Source: Olsenella sp. An285 (lineage in GTDB: Bacteria > Actinomycetota > Coriobacteriia > Coriobacteriales > Atopobiaceae). From it: a stretch of DNA of 64,000 nucleotides. Of this stretch, positions 44,393 through 53,291 are shown one piece after another. The DNA lies in contig NZ_NFIZ01000007.1 in NCBI RefSeq assembly GCF_002159625.1, forward strand, positions 1-64,000, written 5' to 3'. Below the pieces are notes generated by a model. That model was given only the letters and a program-made list of their open reading frames with translations. It did no database searches and was not told where the DNA came from. Position 1 is the stretch's first letter. The number at the start of each line of letters is the position of its first letter. The translations under genes and the position numbers were made by a program.

Positions 44393-45496
44393 CTACTCTG
44401 CGTCCGGCGCCACGACCGGGTCTGCGTTAACGAGGTCGGAACCGCGCCCGTAGCTCGGGCGAGCCGCCTCGTGCTGCATGGCAACGGCGAGCTCGCGCAC
44501 GCGCGCGGCGGCCACGTTGTCGTAGCGGTGGCACGCGCACGCGTGGTCGGGCAGGACCTCGCGCAGCTTGGGCGAGGCAACGTCGCAGGCGCCCACCTTG
44601 GCGAAGCAGCGGCTCGCGAAGCGGCAGCCGGCCGGCGGGTCGATGGGGCTCGGGACGTCGCCCTCGAGGATGATGCGACGGCGCTGGAGCTTGGGGTCGG
44701 GACTGGGGATCGCCGAGAGAAGCGCCTGGGTGTACGGGCACAGGGGCTCGCTGTAGAGGCTGTTCTTGGGCGCGATCTCCATGAGGCGGCCCAGGTACAT
44801 GACGCCCACGCGGTCGGAGATGTGCTTCACCACGTTGAGGCCGTGCGCGATGAAGAGGTACGTGAGGCCAAACTGGTCCTTGAGGTCGTCCAGGAGGTTC
44901 AGGACCTGCGCCTGGATGGAGACGTCCAGCGCGGAGACCGGCTCGTCGCAGACGATGAGCTTGGGGTTCACCGCGAGGGCGCGCGCGATGCCCACGCGCT
45001 GGCGCTGGCCGCCGGAGAACTCGTGCGGGTAGCGGTTCTTCATGTAGGACGCCAGGCCCACGCACTCCAGGAGCTCGTCCACGCGCGCCTCGATCTTGTC
45101 CTCGGGAAGCAGCTTGTTGGTGCGGATGGGCTCCGCCACGATCTGCGCGATGGTCATGCGCGGGTTGAGGCTCGCGTAGGGGTCCTGGAAGATGAGCTGG
45201 ATGTCGCTGCAGAGGCTGCGGCGCTCCTTGGTGCTCATGGCGGTGATGTCGCGCCCCTCGAAGATGATCTTGCCGCTGGTGGGCTTGAGCAGGCCCACGA
45301 GCATCTTTCCGATGGTGGTCTTGCCGCAGCCGGACTCGCCCACCAGGCCAAACGCCTCGCCGCGGCGGATGGTGAAGCTCACGTCGTCCACCGCCTGGAC
45401 GAAGGACGTGGGCTTGCCAAAGAAGTTGGTGTCGGCGACGAAGCTCTTGGTGAGGTGCTGCACCTCGATGAGGTTGTCGCTCCTGTTGTCTGCCAT
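44393..45496 (-). CDS. oppF: oligopeptide ABC importer ATPase OppF
   Basis: Second ATPase of the peptide importer. 367 residues: GLVGESGCGKTTIGKMLVGL (Walker A), signature FSGGQRQRVGIARAL, Walker B LIVCDEPVSALD and the C-terminal oligopeptide-transporter extension with Cys cluster GCRFASRCFAKVGACD that in relatives binds an Fe-S centre. ATG touches the oppD stop (TAGATG). Last gene of oppABCDF, followed by a tandem hairpin array. Confidence 0.93.
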   Translation of the reverse strand: MADNRSDNLIEVQHLTKSFVADTNFFGKPTSFVQAVDDVSFTIRRGEAFGLVGESGCGKTTIGKMLVGLLKPTSGKIIFEGRDITAMSTKERRSLCSDIQLIFQDPYASLNPRMTIAQIVAEPIRTNKLLPEDKIEARVDELLECVGLASYMKNRYPHEFSGGQRQRVGIARALAVNPKLIVCDEPVSALDVSIQAQVLNLLDDLKDQFGLTYLFIAHGLNVVKHISDRVGVMYLGRLMEIAPKNSLYSEPLCPYTQALLSAIPSPDPKLQRRRIILEGDVPSPIDPPAGCRFASRCFAKVGACDVASPKLREVLPDHACACHRYDNVAAARVRELAVAMQHEAARPSYGRGSDLVNADPVVAPDAE

Positions 45497-46615
<1,119 letters not shown>

Positions 46616-46619
46616 GTGA

Positions 46620-47543
46620 TCACCTGTTCCTGCTCTTGGGGTCGAAGGCGTCGCGGATGCCGTCTCCGAGCAGGTTGAACGCCAGCACGGTCACGGTGAT
46701 GGCGAGGCCCGGGAAGATCATGGCGTGCGGGGCCGAGAAGATGTAGTTGCGGCCGCGGCCGAGCATGTCGCCCCACTCCGCCGCCGGCGGCTGGACGCCG
46801 AGGCCGAGGAAGCCCAGGGCCGCCGCGTCGAGGATGGCGCTCGAGATGCCCAGCGTGGCGCGTACGATGATCGACGGCATGACGTTGGGAAGCACGTGGC
46901 GGAAGATGATCGTGGCGTCGGAGTCGCCGATGACGCGCGCGGCCGCCACGTAGTCGGACTGCTTGACGGCGAGCACCTGGCTGCGCACGATGCGCGCGTA
47001 CTCGGGAATGGAGACGAGGCCGATCGCCACGATGGCCTTGTCGATGCCCTGGCCCAGGGCCGCCATGAAGGCGATGGCCAGAAGGATCGACGGGATGGCG
47101 AGCATCATGTCCATGACGCGCATGATGATGGTGTCCACCACGCCGCCCTTGTATCCCGCGATGGCGCCCAGCGTGACGCCGATGGAGAGCGAGATCGCCA
47201 CGGAGAGCAGGCCCACCGTGAGCGAGATCTGGCTGCCCACGAGGATGCGGCACAAGATGTCGCGGCCCTGCTGGTCCGTGCCGAACCAGTGCTCCGGGCT
47301 CGGGCCCTGGAAGGAGACCGAGAGGTCCTGCTGGTACGGGTCGTACGGGAGCACCTGCGGCGCAACGAAGGTGACGATCGCCACGATGGCGAGAAGAACG
47401 ATCACGCCGAGGCTCACCATGGCGGGGACGTTTCTCCTGAGCGAGTACCAGACGTCCTTCCACAGCGACTCGGTCTTCTCGGCGGCCGCGCCCTTCTGGT
47501 CCGCCTGGGGACCCTGCGGCGCCTGGACGGTTGCCTCTGCCAT
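46620..47543 (-). CDS. oppC: oligopeptide ABC importer permease OppC
   Basis: Membrane subunit of the importer, about 307 residues. N-terminal cytoplasmic segment then about six helices; first helix [20 protein letters not shown]. Family hallmark in the C-terminal half: [29 protein letters not shown], the loop that contacts the ATPases, then [17 protein letters not shown]. Start taken at the ATG 47541-47543 (GAGGGG 8 nt upstream); a GTG 9 nt earlier is possible. Lies 5 nt after oppB. Confidence 0.92.
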   Translation of the reverse strand: MAEATVQAPQGPQADQKGAAAEKTESLWKDVWYSLRRNVPAMVSLGVIVLLAIVAIVTFVAPQVLPYDPYQQDLSVSFQGPSPEHWFGTDQQGRDILCRILVGSQISLTVGLLSVAISLSIGVTLGAIAGYKGGVVDTIIMRVMDMMLAIPSILLAIAFMAALGQGIDKAIVAIGLVSIPEYARIVRSQVLAVKQSDYVAAARVIGDSDATIIFRHVLPNVMPSIIVRATLGISSAILDAAALGFLGLGVQPPAAEWGDMLGRGRNYIFSAPHAMIFPGLAITVTVLAFNLLGDGIRDAFDPKSRNR

Positions 47544-47548
47544 GCCTA

Positions 47549-48565
47549 TCACCCCTCTTCCTTGCCGTAGGTGATGCGCGGGTCGAGGTAGGCGTAGATG
47601 ACGTCCACCACGAGGTTGATCACGACGAAGATCACCGCGATGAGAAGGACCGCGCCCTGGACCACCGGGTAGTCCGACTTGAGGATGCAGTCCACGACGT
47701 ACTTGCCGATTCCCGGCCAGGCGAAGACGGTCTCGGTGAGCATGGCGCCGCCGAGGAGGCTCCCCAGCTGGAGGCCGATGACGGTGGTCACGGGCAGCAT
47801 GGCGTTGCGCAGGGCGTGGTGCTTGTTCACGCGCCCGCGCTTGAGGCCCTTGGCGCGCGCGGTGCGGACGTAGTCCTCGTTCAGGGTCTCGAGCATGCTC
47901 GAGCGCGTCATGCGCGTGATGACGGCCATCGAGTACATGGAGAGCGCGAGCGCCGGCAGCACGATGTGGCGCGCCGCGTCAACGAAGGCCTCGAAGTCGC
48001 CGGAGAGCAGCGTGTCGAGCAGGTAGAGCCCCGTGCCGCCCACCGGCTGCAGCAAGGGGTCGATGCGGCCGGAGCTGGGCAGCACGTGGAGCACGCCGGC
48101 AAAGAGGATGATGAAGAGCACGCCCAGCCAGAAGATGGGCATCGAGACGCCCACGAGGGCAAGGATCGTGGCCAGGCCGTCGACGGGCGAGTTCTTGTGC
48201 GTGGCGGAGACCACGCCCAGGGCGACGCCCACCACGCCGGCGATGATGATGGCCACGAGCGCGAGCTCGACGGTGGCCGGGAAGCGCGAGAGCAGCTCGT
48301 CGGTCACGGCCGCATGCGTGTAGTAGCTCTCCCCCAGGTTGCCGGTGAGGGCGCCCGTGAGGAAGTTGAAGTACTGGACGAGGATGGGGTCGTTGAGGCC
48401 GTTGGCGTCTCGCCACGCCTCCATGGCCTCGGCGGTGGCGTGCTGTCCCAGGACGACGGGCGCCGGGTCGGCAGAGAACACGCGCATGATCAGAAAGACG
48501 ATGATCGAGACGCCCAGCAGCACCGGTATCGCAAGCAGGATGCGCTTGAGCACGTACTTGAGCAC
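47549..48565 (-). CDS. oppB: oligopeptide ABC importer permease OppB
   Basis: 338 residues, membrane subunit partner of OppC. First helix ILLAIPVLLGVSIIVFLIMRVF; hallmark LYSMAVITRMTRSSMLETLNEDYVRTARAKGLKRGRV is the coupling-loop region; later GSLLGGAMLTETVFAWPGIGKY. Start GTG with AAAGGAGGA upstream. Separated from oppA by 113 nt that contain a strong hairpin, a common way to make more binding protein than permease. Confidence 0.92.
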   Translation of the reverse strand: MLKYVLKRILLAIPVLLGVSIIVFLIMRVFSADPAPVVLGQHATAEAMEAWRDANGLNDPILVQYFNFLTGALTGNLGESYYTHAAVTDELLSRFPATVELALVAIIIAGVVGVALGVVSATHKNSPVDGLATILALVGVSMPIFWLGVLFIILFAGVLHVLPSSGRIDPLLQPVGGTGLYLLDTLLSGDFEAFVDAARHIVLPALALSMYSMAVITRMTRSSMLETLNEDYVRTARAKGLKRGRVNKHHALRNAMLPVTTVIGLQLGSLLGGAMLTETVFAWPGIGKYVVDCILKSDYPVVQGAVLLIAVIFVVINLVVDVIYAYLDPRITYGKEEG

Positions 48566-48615
48566 GCGTTCCTCCTTTCACTCGTGGCTCGGCGCGGGCG
48601 CGCCGGCGCATAGCA

Positions 48616-48646
48616 GGGAACGGGCCGCGCAGGTCGGCCCGTTCCC
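48616..48646 (-). promoter_or_regulatory. intercistronic hairpin between oppA and oppB
   Basis: 11-bp perfect stem GGGAACGGGCC / GGCCCGTTCCC with a 9-nt loop, 32 nt after the oppA stop. No U-run on the minus strand; likely partial terminator or 3' stabiliser of oppA mRNA. Confidence 0.7.
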
Positions 48647-48678
48647 GTTTCGGTCAGATCGAGAGCCGCGCTTGTCCG

Positions 48679-50304
48679 CTAGGCGGTCTTGGTGACGCCC
48701 TGCAGGTGGACGACGCCCGTGGGGTGGTAGTAGAAGCCCTGGACGTTGGGGTTGTAGCCCGCGAGGTTCTTGGAGTGGGAGATGACCATCCACGGCATCT
48801 GGTCGGCGACCATCTGCTCGCACTGGAGGTAGATGTTGTCGCGCTCCTCGCCCTCCTCGGTGGCGAGACCCTGCTGGATGAGGGCCTTGTACTCGTCGTT
48901 GTCGTAGCGGCCGACGTTCATGGAGACGTTGGAGTCGGCGAGGAGGTTCATGAAGTTGTCCGGGTCGCCGTTGTCGCCCACCCAGCCGTAGAGGCAGCAG
49001 TCGAACGAGTCGGTCTCGACCTTGGTCTGGTAGGTGGTCCAGTCGTACTGGGAGATGTTCACCGTGACGCCGACCTCCTGCAGGTAGCCCTGGATGGCCT
49101 CGGCGAGCGCGGTGCCGCCGATGGAGTTGTACGGGCGCACGTTGGAGTACGTGTAGAGGGAGACCTCGGTGATGCCGAGCTCCTCGAAGGCGGCCTTGGC
49201 GGCCTCGGGGTCATAGGCGGTCTGGGTGACGGCCTCGTCGTAGGGAGCCATCCAGAGCGGCATGACGGAGGTGGCGACGCCGGCGTAGTCGCCGTAGAGG
49301 CTCTGGACCATCTCCTCCACGTTCACCGCCTGGCAGAAGGCGCGACGGGCCTCGACGGTGGTGAACTGGCCGGAGTCGTTGCGGAACGCCAGGTAGTTGA
49401 TGTTCATGCCGTCCTCCTCAAAGAGGGAGAAGCCGGCGTCGGTGATGGTGGGCACCACGGAGGCGTCGATGCCGTCGATGATGTCGACCTCGCCGTTGGT
49501 GAGGGCGGTCACGCGGCTGGAGTTCTCGGCAATGAAGCGGAAGATGACGTTCTTGGTCTTGGGGGCGTTCTCGGTGTCCCAGTAGTCCTCGTTGGCCTCG
49601 AGGACCACGTTCTGGCCCTTCTCCCAGGAGACGAACTTGTAGGGGCCGGAGCCGATGGGGTTCTCGATGGAGTTGGCGCCGTTCTCGTAGGCCGAGGGGG
49701 CCACGACGGGCGCGGCGAGGGCCATCGCAATGTTCTTGATGAAGGCCGTGGAGGCGGCGCGCAGGGTGATGACGAGCGTGGTGTCGTCGGTGGCCTCGAC
49801 GGAGGCGACGCCATTGTTGGTGTCCTCTGCGCCGTAGACGAAGCCGGCGTACGGCATGTCCGCGGTGCGGTTGGGCTCGAGCTGGCGGTCGATGTTCTTC
49901 TTCACGGCCTCGGCGTTGCAGTCGGTGCCGTCGTGGAACTTGACGCCCTCGTGCAGCTTGAAGGTGTAGGTGAGGCCGTCATCGGAGATCTCCGGCAGGT
50001 CGGCCAGGCCCGGGACGATGTCGCAGGACTCGGTGTCGTAGTTGAGCAGCGTGTCGTAGATGTTGCACATGATCTTCGCGGACTCGCCGTCGTCGACGTA
50101 GGCGGGGTCGAGGCCGCGCGGGTCGGCGCCCTGGGCAAAGGTGATGGTGTCGGCGACGCCGCCCTCGGAGCTGCCCTCGTTGCCGGAGTCGCCGGCCTCG
50201 CTGGCGCGCTGGCTGTTGCAGCCGGCGAGCGCGAACGCGCTGGTCGCGGAGATCGCGCCCATCGCCTGGACAAAGCGGCGCCTGGAAATGTCTGCCATGG
50301 TCAT
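48679..50304 (-). CDS. oppA: oligopeptide-binding lipoprotein OppA/DppA type
   Basis: Extracytoplasmic solute-binding protein (SBP_bac_5) that captures peptides for OppBCDF. 541 residues. The N-terminus has a twin-arginine signal SRRRFVQ (residues 7-13) and a lipobox LAGC with Cys29, so it is likely Tat-exported, lipidated and cleaved by LspA. A Gly/Ser linker follows. Mature part shows FAQGADPRGLDPAYVDDGES, YTFKLHEGVKFHDGTDCNAEAV and PIGSGPYKFVSWEKG family blocks. ATG at 50304 has GGGAG 6 nt upstream; another ATG two codons later. TAAAGT at 50340-50345 may be the -10. Confidence 0.92.
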   Translation of the reverse strand: MTMADISRRRFVQAMGAISATSAFALAGCNSQRASEAGDSGNEGSSEGGVADTITFAQGADPRGLDPAYVDDGESAKIMCNIYDTLLNYDTESCDIVPGLADLPEISDDGLTYTFKLHEGVKFHDGTDCNAEAVKKNIDRQLEPNRTADMPYAGFVYGAEDTNNGVASVEATDDTTLVITLRAASTAFIKNIAMALAAPVVAPSAYENGANSIENPIGSGPYKFVSWEKGQNVVLEANEDYWDTENAPKTKNVIFRFIAENSSRVTALTNGEVDIIDGIDASVVPTITDAGFSLFEEDGMNINYLAFRNDSGQFTTVEARRAFCQAVNVEEMVQSLYGDYAGVATSVMPLWMAPYDEAVTQTAYDPEAAKAAFEELGITEVSLYTYSNVRPYNSIGGTALAEAIQGYLQEVGVTVNISQYDWTTYQTKVETDSFDCCLYGWVGDNGDPDNFMNLLADSNVSMNVGRYDNDEYKALIQQGLATEEGEERDNIYLQCEQMVADQMPWMVISHSKNLAGYNPNVQGFYYHPTGVVHLQGVTKTA

Positions 50305-50611
50305 GATGTTCTCCCTCCCGTGGGGTCAATGCACGGGCTACTTTAGTCCCGTGGAGCGGAAGAACGTCACAAAAGAAACAAAAGTGAGCCAAGCGGAAAC
50401 GGCGCGGCTTCGAACCTGAAACGCGTCTGGAACAATTCGCATGGGCTCGCGGGAGGGCGCCGCGCCGGGCGCTCTTCTCGCCGCGCGGGGCGTTATGGGG
50501 CCGTGAGCCGGGCGAGGACCCCAGGGCAGACGGCCCGATGGGCAAAAAACGGCGGCCTTTGGGTACTCCCCCAGCGGGGCGTCCCCGGGTTTGGCCGTCT
50601 CGTCACACCAC

Positions 50612-50785
50612 CCCGGCGATTGGGCAAAACATTTTATGACTTGGGGCCGACGCGCGTCTCGCTCAAAACCAATGACAAATTGTTGCTTGTATGAATTGAA
50701 GTAACAGGAGTTTCCACAAGCCGACAGACAGGCGCGGGGCCACGCGCGGGGCCGTTGGCATCAAAGATGTTGCCCAATCGCCGGG
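50612..50785. repeat. 174-bp MITE-like element with terminal inverted repeats
   Basis: In the 605-bp gap 50305-50909, CCCGGCGATTGGGCAA (50612-50627) is exactly repeated in inverse at 50770-50785. Pairing continues imperfectly inward (CAT/ATG, TTT/AAA). The 142-bp interior is AT-richer than the genome around it and has no good gene; a 10-codon ORF (50673-50705) is present but unsupported. No clear target duplication. The adjacent 50440-50611 is GC-rich with GACGGCC/GGCCGTC pairing and GGCAAAAAACGGC, possibly oppA leader structure; I could not match it to a known riboswitch. Confidence 0.5.
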
Positions 50786-50858
50786 AGATTCTGACGGGCG
50801 CGGCATTCGGGCGGCGCGGCGAGAAGAACCACAGCTCGCACGACGCCCGACGCGCGGC

Positions 50859-50889
50859 AAAAAATAGGGAGACCCGAAGGCCTCCCCCT
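50859..50889 (-). terminator. intrinsic terminator of rpmB
   Basis: Minus strand AGGGGGAGGCC-TTCG-GGTCTCCCT followed by ATTTTTT (T-run 50859-50864). 20 nt after the rpmB stop. Confidence 0.85.
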
Positions 50890-50909
50890 GCGATGCGATG
50901 AGAAACGTG

Positions 50910-51098
50910 CTAGCTGCGGGCGATCTTGCCGGACTTGAGGCAGCGGGAGCAGACGTTGGCCTTGCGGCGGTGACCGTCGACGACCACGGTGACGCGCTGG
51001 ATGTTGGGCTTGAACGTGCGATTAACCACGCGGTGGGAGTGGCTGATGGAATGACCCGCAACGGCGTGCTTGCCGCAGAACTCACAAACCTTGGACAT
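50910..51098 (-). CDS. rpmB: 50S ribosomal protein L28
   Basis: 62 residues, zinc-binding (C+) form with CEFC near the N-terminus (Cys5, Cys8) and CSRC (Cys50, Cys53). Contains GHSISHSHRVVNRTFKPNIQ. In many Gram-positives rpmB precedes asp23-fakA; here it is a separate single-gene unit with its own promoter and terminator. ATG preceded by GAGGAGG. Confidence 0.96.
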   Translation of the reverse strand: MSKVCEFCGKHAVAGHSISHSHRVVNRTFKPNIQRVTVVVDGHRRKANVCSRCLKSGKIARS

Positions 51099-51157
51099 GC
51101 TCGTACCTCCTCAGGGGCGCGGCGCTCTCTCGCGCCCGCATCTTTCATAGCCGTACG

Positions 51158-51166
51158 AATATAGCA
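51158..51166 (-). promoter_or_regulatory. extended -10 promoter of rpmB
   Basis: Minus strand TGC-TATATT, 60 bp upstream of the rpmB ATG. Confidence 0.6.
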
Positions 51167-51262
51167 CACACCCGTGAAGCCGCAAGTGAAAACCCCGGTC
51201 AACCCCAAAGAATTGTGGCGTTTGTGTTGCCGCGGACTACCTGTGGTGGCAAAGCGCCGGAC

Positions 51263-52615
51263 TCACGCGCCCTCGCCCCGCAGCAGGAAGCACGCCACCG
51301 CGCCCGCGCGGCAGGCGACGCAGGCGCTCGCGCTCGTGACCACGTTGGAAACGCCCAGGTCGCCGAGAAGGTCCATCGGCTTGTCCTCGAGCTCCCAGCG
51401 CATCCCGCGCTCGTCCACGCGCGTGCCCGGGGCCACCGCGATAGCGGAGAACGTGCGCCCGACGGCCCCCGGCCCCAGGCGCCACTCGCGCTCCCCCGCC
51501 GCGGAGACGACCCTCATCTCGTAGCCGTCCTCCACGATCCGCGCGCCGGCGCACCCTGCGCCCGCGAGCTGCCCCACCACGGCGAGCGCGTGGTCCGGCC
51601 TGCCGCCCGAGGCGCACGTGAGCGTGACGGAGAGCGGAGAACCGCGCCGTGCCGCCTCATGGCGGGCGCAGTCCAGCGCGAGCGCGAGGTCCGTGGCGTA
51701 CTTCTCGCTTGGAAAGGGAACGCAGGAGCGCGCGACGGAGCGGGCCCACGCGGCGGCCTCGCCCGTGGCGGAGTCGAAGTCGCCGCAGAAGACGTCGGGC
51801 GCCACGCCCGCAGCCCGACACGCGTCCGCCCCGCCGTCCGCGCAGACGACGTAGTCAGCCTCGGCGGCGAGCGAGGCCACGAGCGCCGGCGAGCTCGGCT
51901 CGGGCGAGCCCGCCACCAGAAGGGCGCGCATCGGGGCGCCTGTCACCGTCGCGGGCCGCTCGTAGTCGCGCAGCAGGGCGAGCGAGAGCTCGGCGAACCC
52001 GTGCACGAAGACGTCGCAGTGCGGGCGCACGTCCTCCTCGCGCCGGCCGTCGTGATCGTTCATGAGGCCCACGACGGCAAACCCCGCACGGCGGGAGGTG
52101 CGCGCGCCAAAGGGCGCGTCCTCGAAGACCCACGTGCCCTCGAGCGGCGTGCCCAGGCGCCGCAGGGCCTCGAGGTAGACGTCGGGAAACTCCTTGTCGC
52201 GGCCGCCCACGTCCTCGGTGCTCACCACGTCGCGGAAGTAGCCCGCAAGGCCGTGGGCCTCCAGGCAGCACCTGAGCTCGCGGACGGGCGTGGACGAGGC
52301 GATCACCATGGGCACGCCGGCGCGGGAGAGCTCCTCCAGGAACTCGCGCGCGCCCGGCATGAGGGCGACCTCGGTACGATACGACTCGCGAACGTGCGCG
52401 CAGGCCTCCTCGTAGAGCTCGTCCACGGAGCCGCCGATCGAGCGGCGCTCGTGCAGGAGCGCGCACGTGTCACGAAACGAGAGCGACTCTATCTCCGCCA
52501 GGGGCACGGGCTCGGCACCGTGGCGCTCGCACAGCCAGTCCCACACGCGCGCCCACATGCCCATCGAGTCGACCAGCGTCCCGTCGCAGTCGAAGATCGC
52601 ACCCGCTACGTCCAT
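51263..52615 (-). CDS. fusion of HAD-family phosphatase and thiamine pyrophosphokinase
   Basis: 450 residues in one frame. N-terminal half (1-~228) is a HAD hydrolase of the beta-phosphoglucomutase/phosphatase type: motif I FDCDGTLVDSMG (Asp nucleophile), VIASSTP (motif II) and VFEDAPFGARTSRRAG (motif IV). The C-terminal half (~230-450) matches thiamine pyrophosphokinase: DYVVCADGGAD, DVFCGDFDSATGEA, SEKYATDLALALD and TCASGGRPDHALA. It could couple removal of a phosphate from a thiamine precursor with pyrophosphorylation, but the HAD substrate is unknown. Start chosen at the ATG 52613-52615 with GGGAG upstream. Divergent from the FmdB gene. Confidence 0.85.
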   Translation of the reverse strand: MDVAGAIFDCDGTLVDSMGMWARVWDWLCERHGAEPVPLAEIESLSFRDTCALLHERRSIGGSVDELYEEACAHVRESYRTEVALMPGAREFLEELSRAGVPMVIASSTPVRELRCCLEAHGLAGYFRDVVSTEDVGGRDKEFPDVYLEALRRLGTPLEGTWVFEDAPFGARTSRRAGFAVVGLMNDHDGRREEDVRPHCDVFVHGFAELSLALLRDYERPATVTGAPMRALLVAGSPEPSSPALVASLAAEADYVVCADGGADACRAAGVAPDVFCGDFDSATGEAAAWARSVARSCVPFPSEKYATDLALALDCARHEAARRGSPLSVTLTCASGGRPDHALAVVGQLAGAGCAGARIVEDGYEMRVVSAAGEREWRLGPGAVGRTFSAIAVAPGTRVDERGMRWELEDKPMDLLGDLGVSNVVTSASACVACRAGAVACFLLRGEGA

Positions 52616-52796
52616 CGCCTCTCCCCTCGCGCCCTCGCGGCGGCCGCCGCGGCGCCCATGATAGCGCGCGCCAGTCGGGGATTTGCGTGCCAAGCGCGAT
52701 TCTCGCCGAGAAAAGCGCGCGCGTTGGGTAAAGTAACATGCGTTTGATTGCGCGATGAGGTCGCGCGCCCTGAGATTCAGCGTCACGGAGGGAACC

Positions 52797-53027
52797 ATGG
52801 CACGTTACGACTATCACTGCCCGGACTGCGGAGCCACGTTTGAGGTGGAGCACCCCATGAGCGCCCACCCCAAGGTCAGCTGCCCCAGCTGCGGGCACGA
52901 GGCCGAGCGCGTCTTCGACCCCTCCGGGATCGTCTTCAAGGGCTCCGGCTTCTACAACACCGACCAGCGCAACAAGGGCGGCGCGCCCAAGAGCGAGAAG
53001 TGCGAGAGCTGCGGCGCCTGCGACTAG
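52797..53027 (+). CDS. FmdB-type zinc ribbon protein
   Basis: 76 residues. N-terminal ribbon ARYDYHCPDCGATFEVEHPM followed by CPSCG, typical of the FmdB/CxxC_CxxC_SSSS putative regulatory family. Ends with an extra Cys motif CESCGACD. Function unknown; no evidence for DNA binding beyond family annotation. ATG with GGAGGG upstream. Followed by a good terminator. Confidence 0.88.
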   Translation: MARYDYHCPDCGATFEVEHPMSAHPKVSCPSCGHEAERVFDPSGIVFKGSGFYNTDQRNKGGAPKSEKCESCGACD

Positions 53028-53049
53028 GTCTCGCGCGTCTGACGGAGTG

Positions 53050-53080
53050 ACGGCGGCGGTCCCTCGGGGCCGCCGTTTTT
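53050..53080 (+). terminator. intrinsic terminator of the FmdB-type gene
   Basis: ACGGCGGC / GCCGCCGT 8-bp stem, 11-nt loop, then TTTT. 22 nt after the stop. Confidence 0.85.
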
Positions 53081-53140
53081 CGTGACGGGCCGCGGTTCTT
53101 CTCGGCACGTGGTTCTTCTCGTCGTGGCGCGTCACCGAGA

Positions 53141-53196
53141 AAGAGCTTCTGCCAACAATCCGGCCGAACTCGGGCCAATTGTTGGCAGAAGCTCTT
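53141..53196. terminator. 19-bp perfect hairpin between convergent genes
   Basis: AAGAGCTTCTGCCAACAAT (53141-53159) pairs exactly with 53178-53196; the 18-nt loop contains GGCC...GGCC. It is 95 nt past the stop of the exporter gene and has no U-tract. Two TTCTTCTCG words lie just upstream. Confidence 0.65.
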
Positions 53197-53291
53197 ATTG
53201 GGCGTTTGCGGACGCTCCGCGAGGGCGGGCAACCAAGGACGGCGAGAAGGACGGCGGTGCCGAGAAGGACCTCGGCCCGCCGCCCCGCCCG

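Noticed and set aside
50440-50640. Cyclic-di-GMP, cobalamin or Moco riboswitch upstream of oppA
   Set aside because: Only scattered short similarities; conserved cores could not be aligned.
50673-50705. Ten-codon ORF MTNCCLYELK as a leader peptide
   Set aside because: No ribosome-binding site, and it is on the opposite strand to oppA and rpmB.
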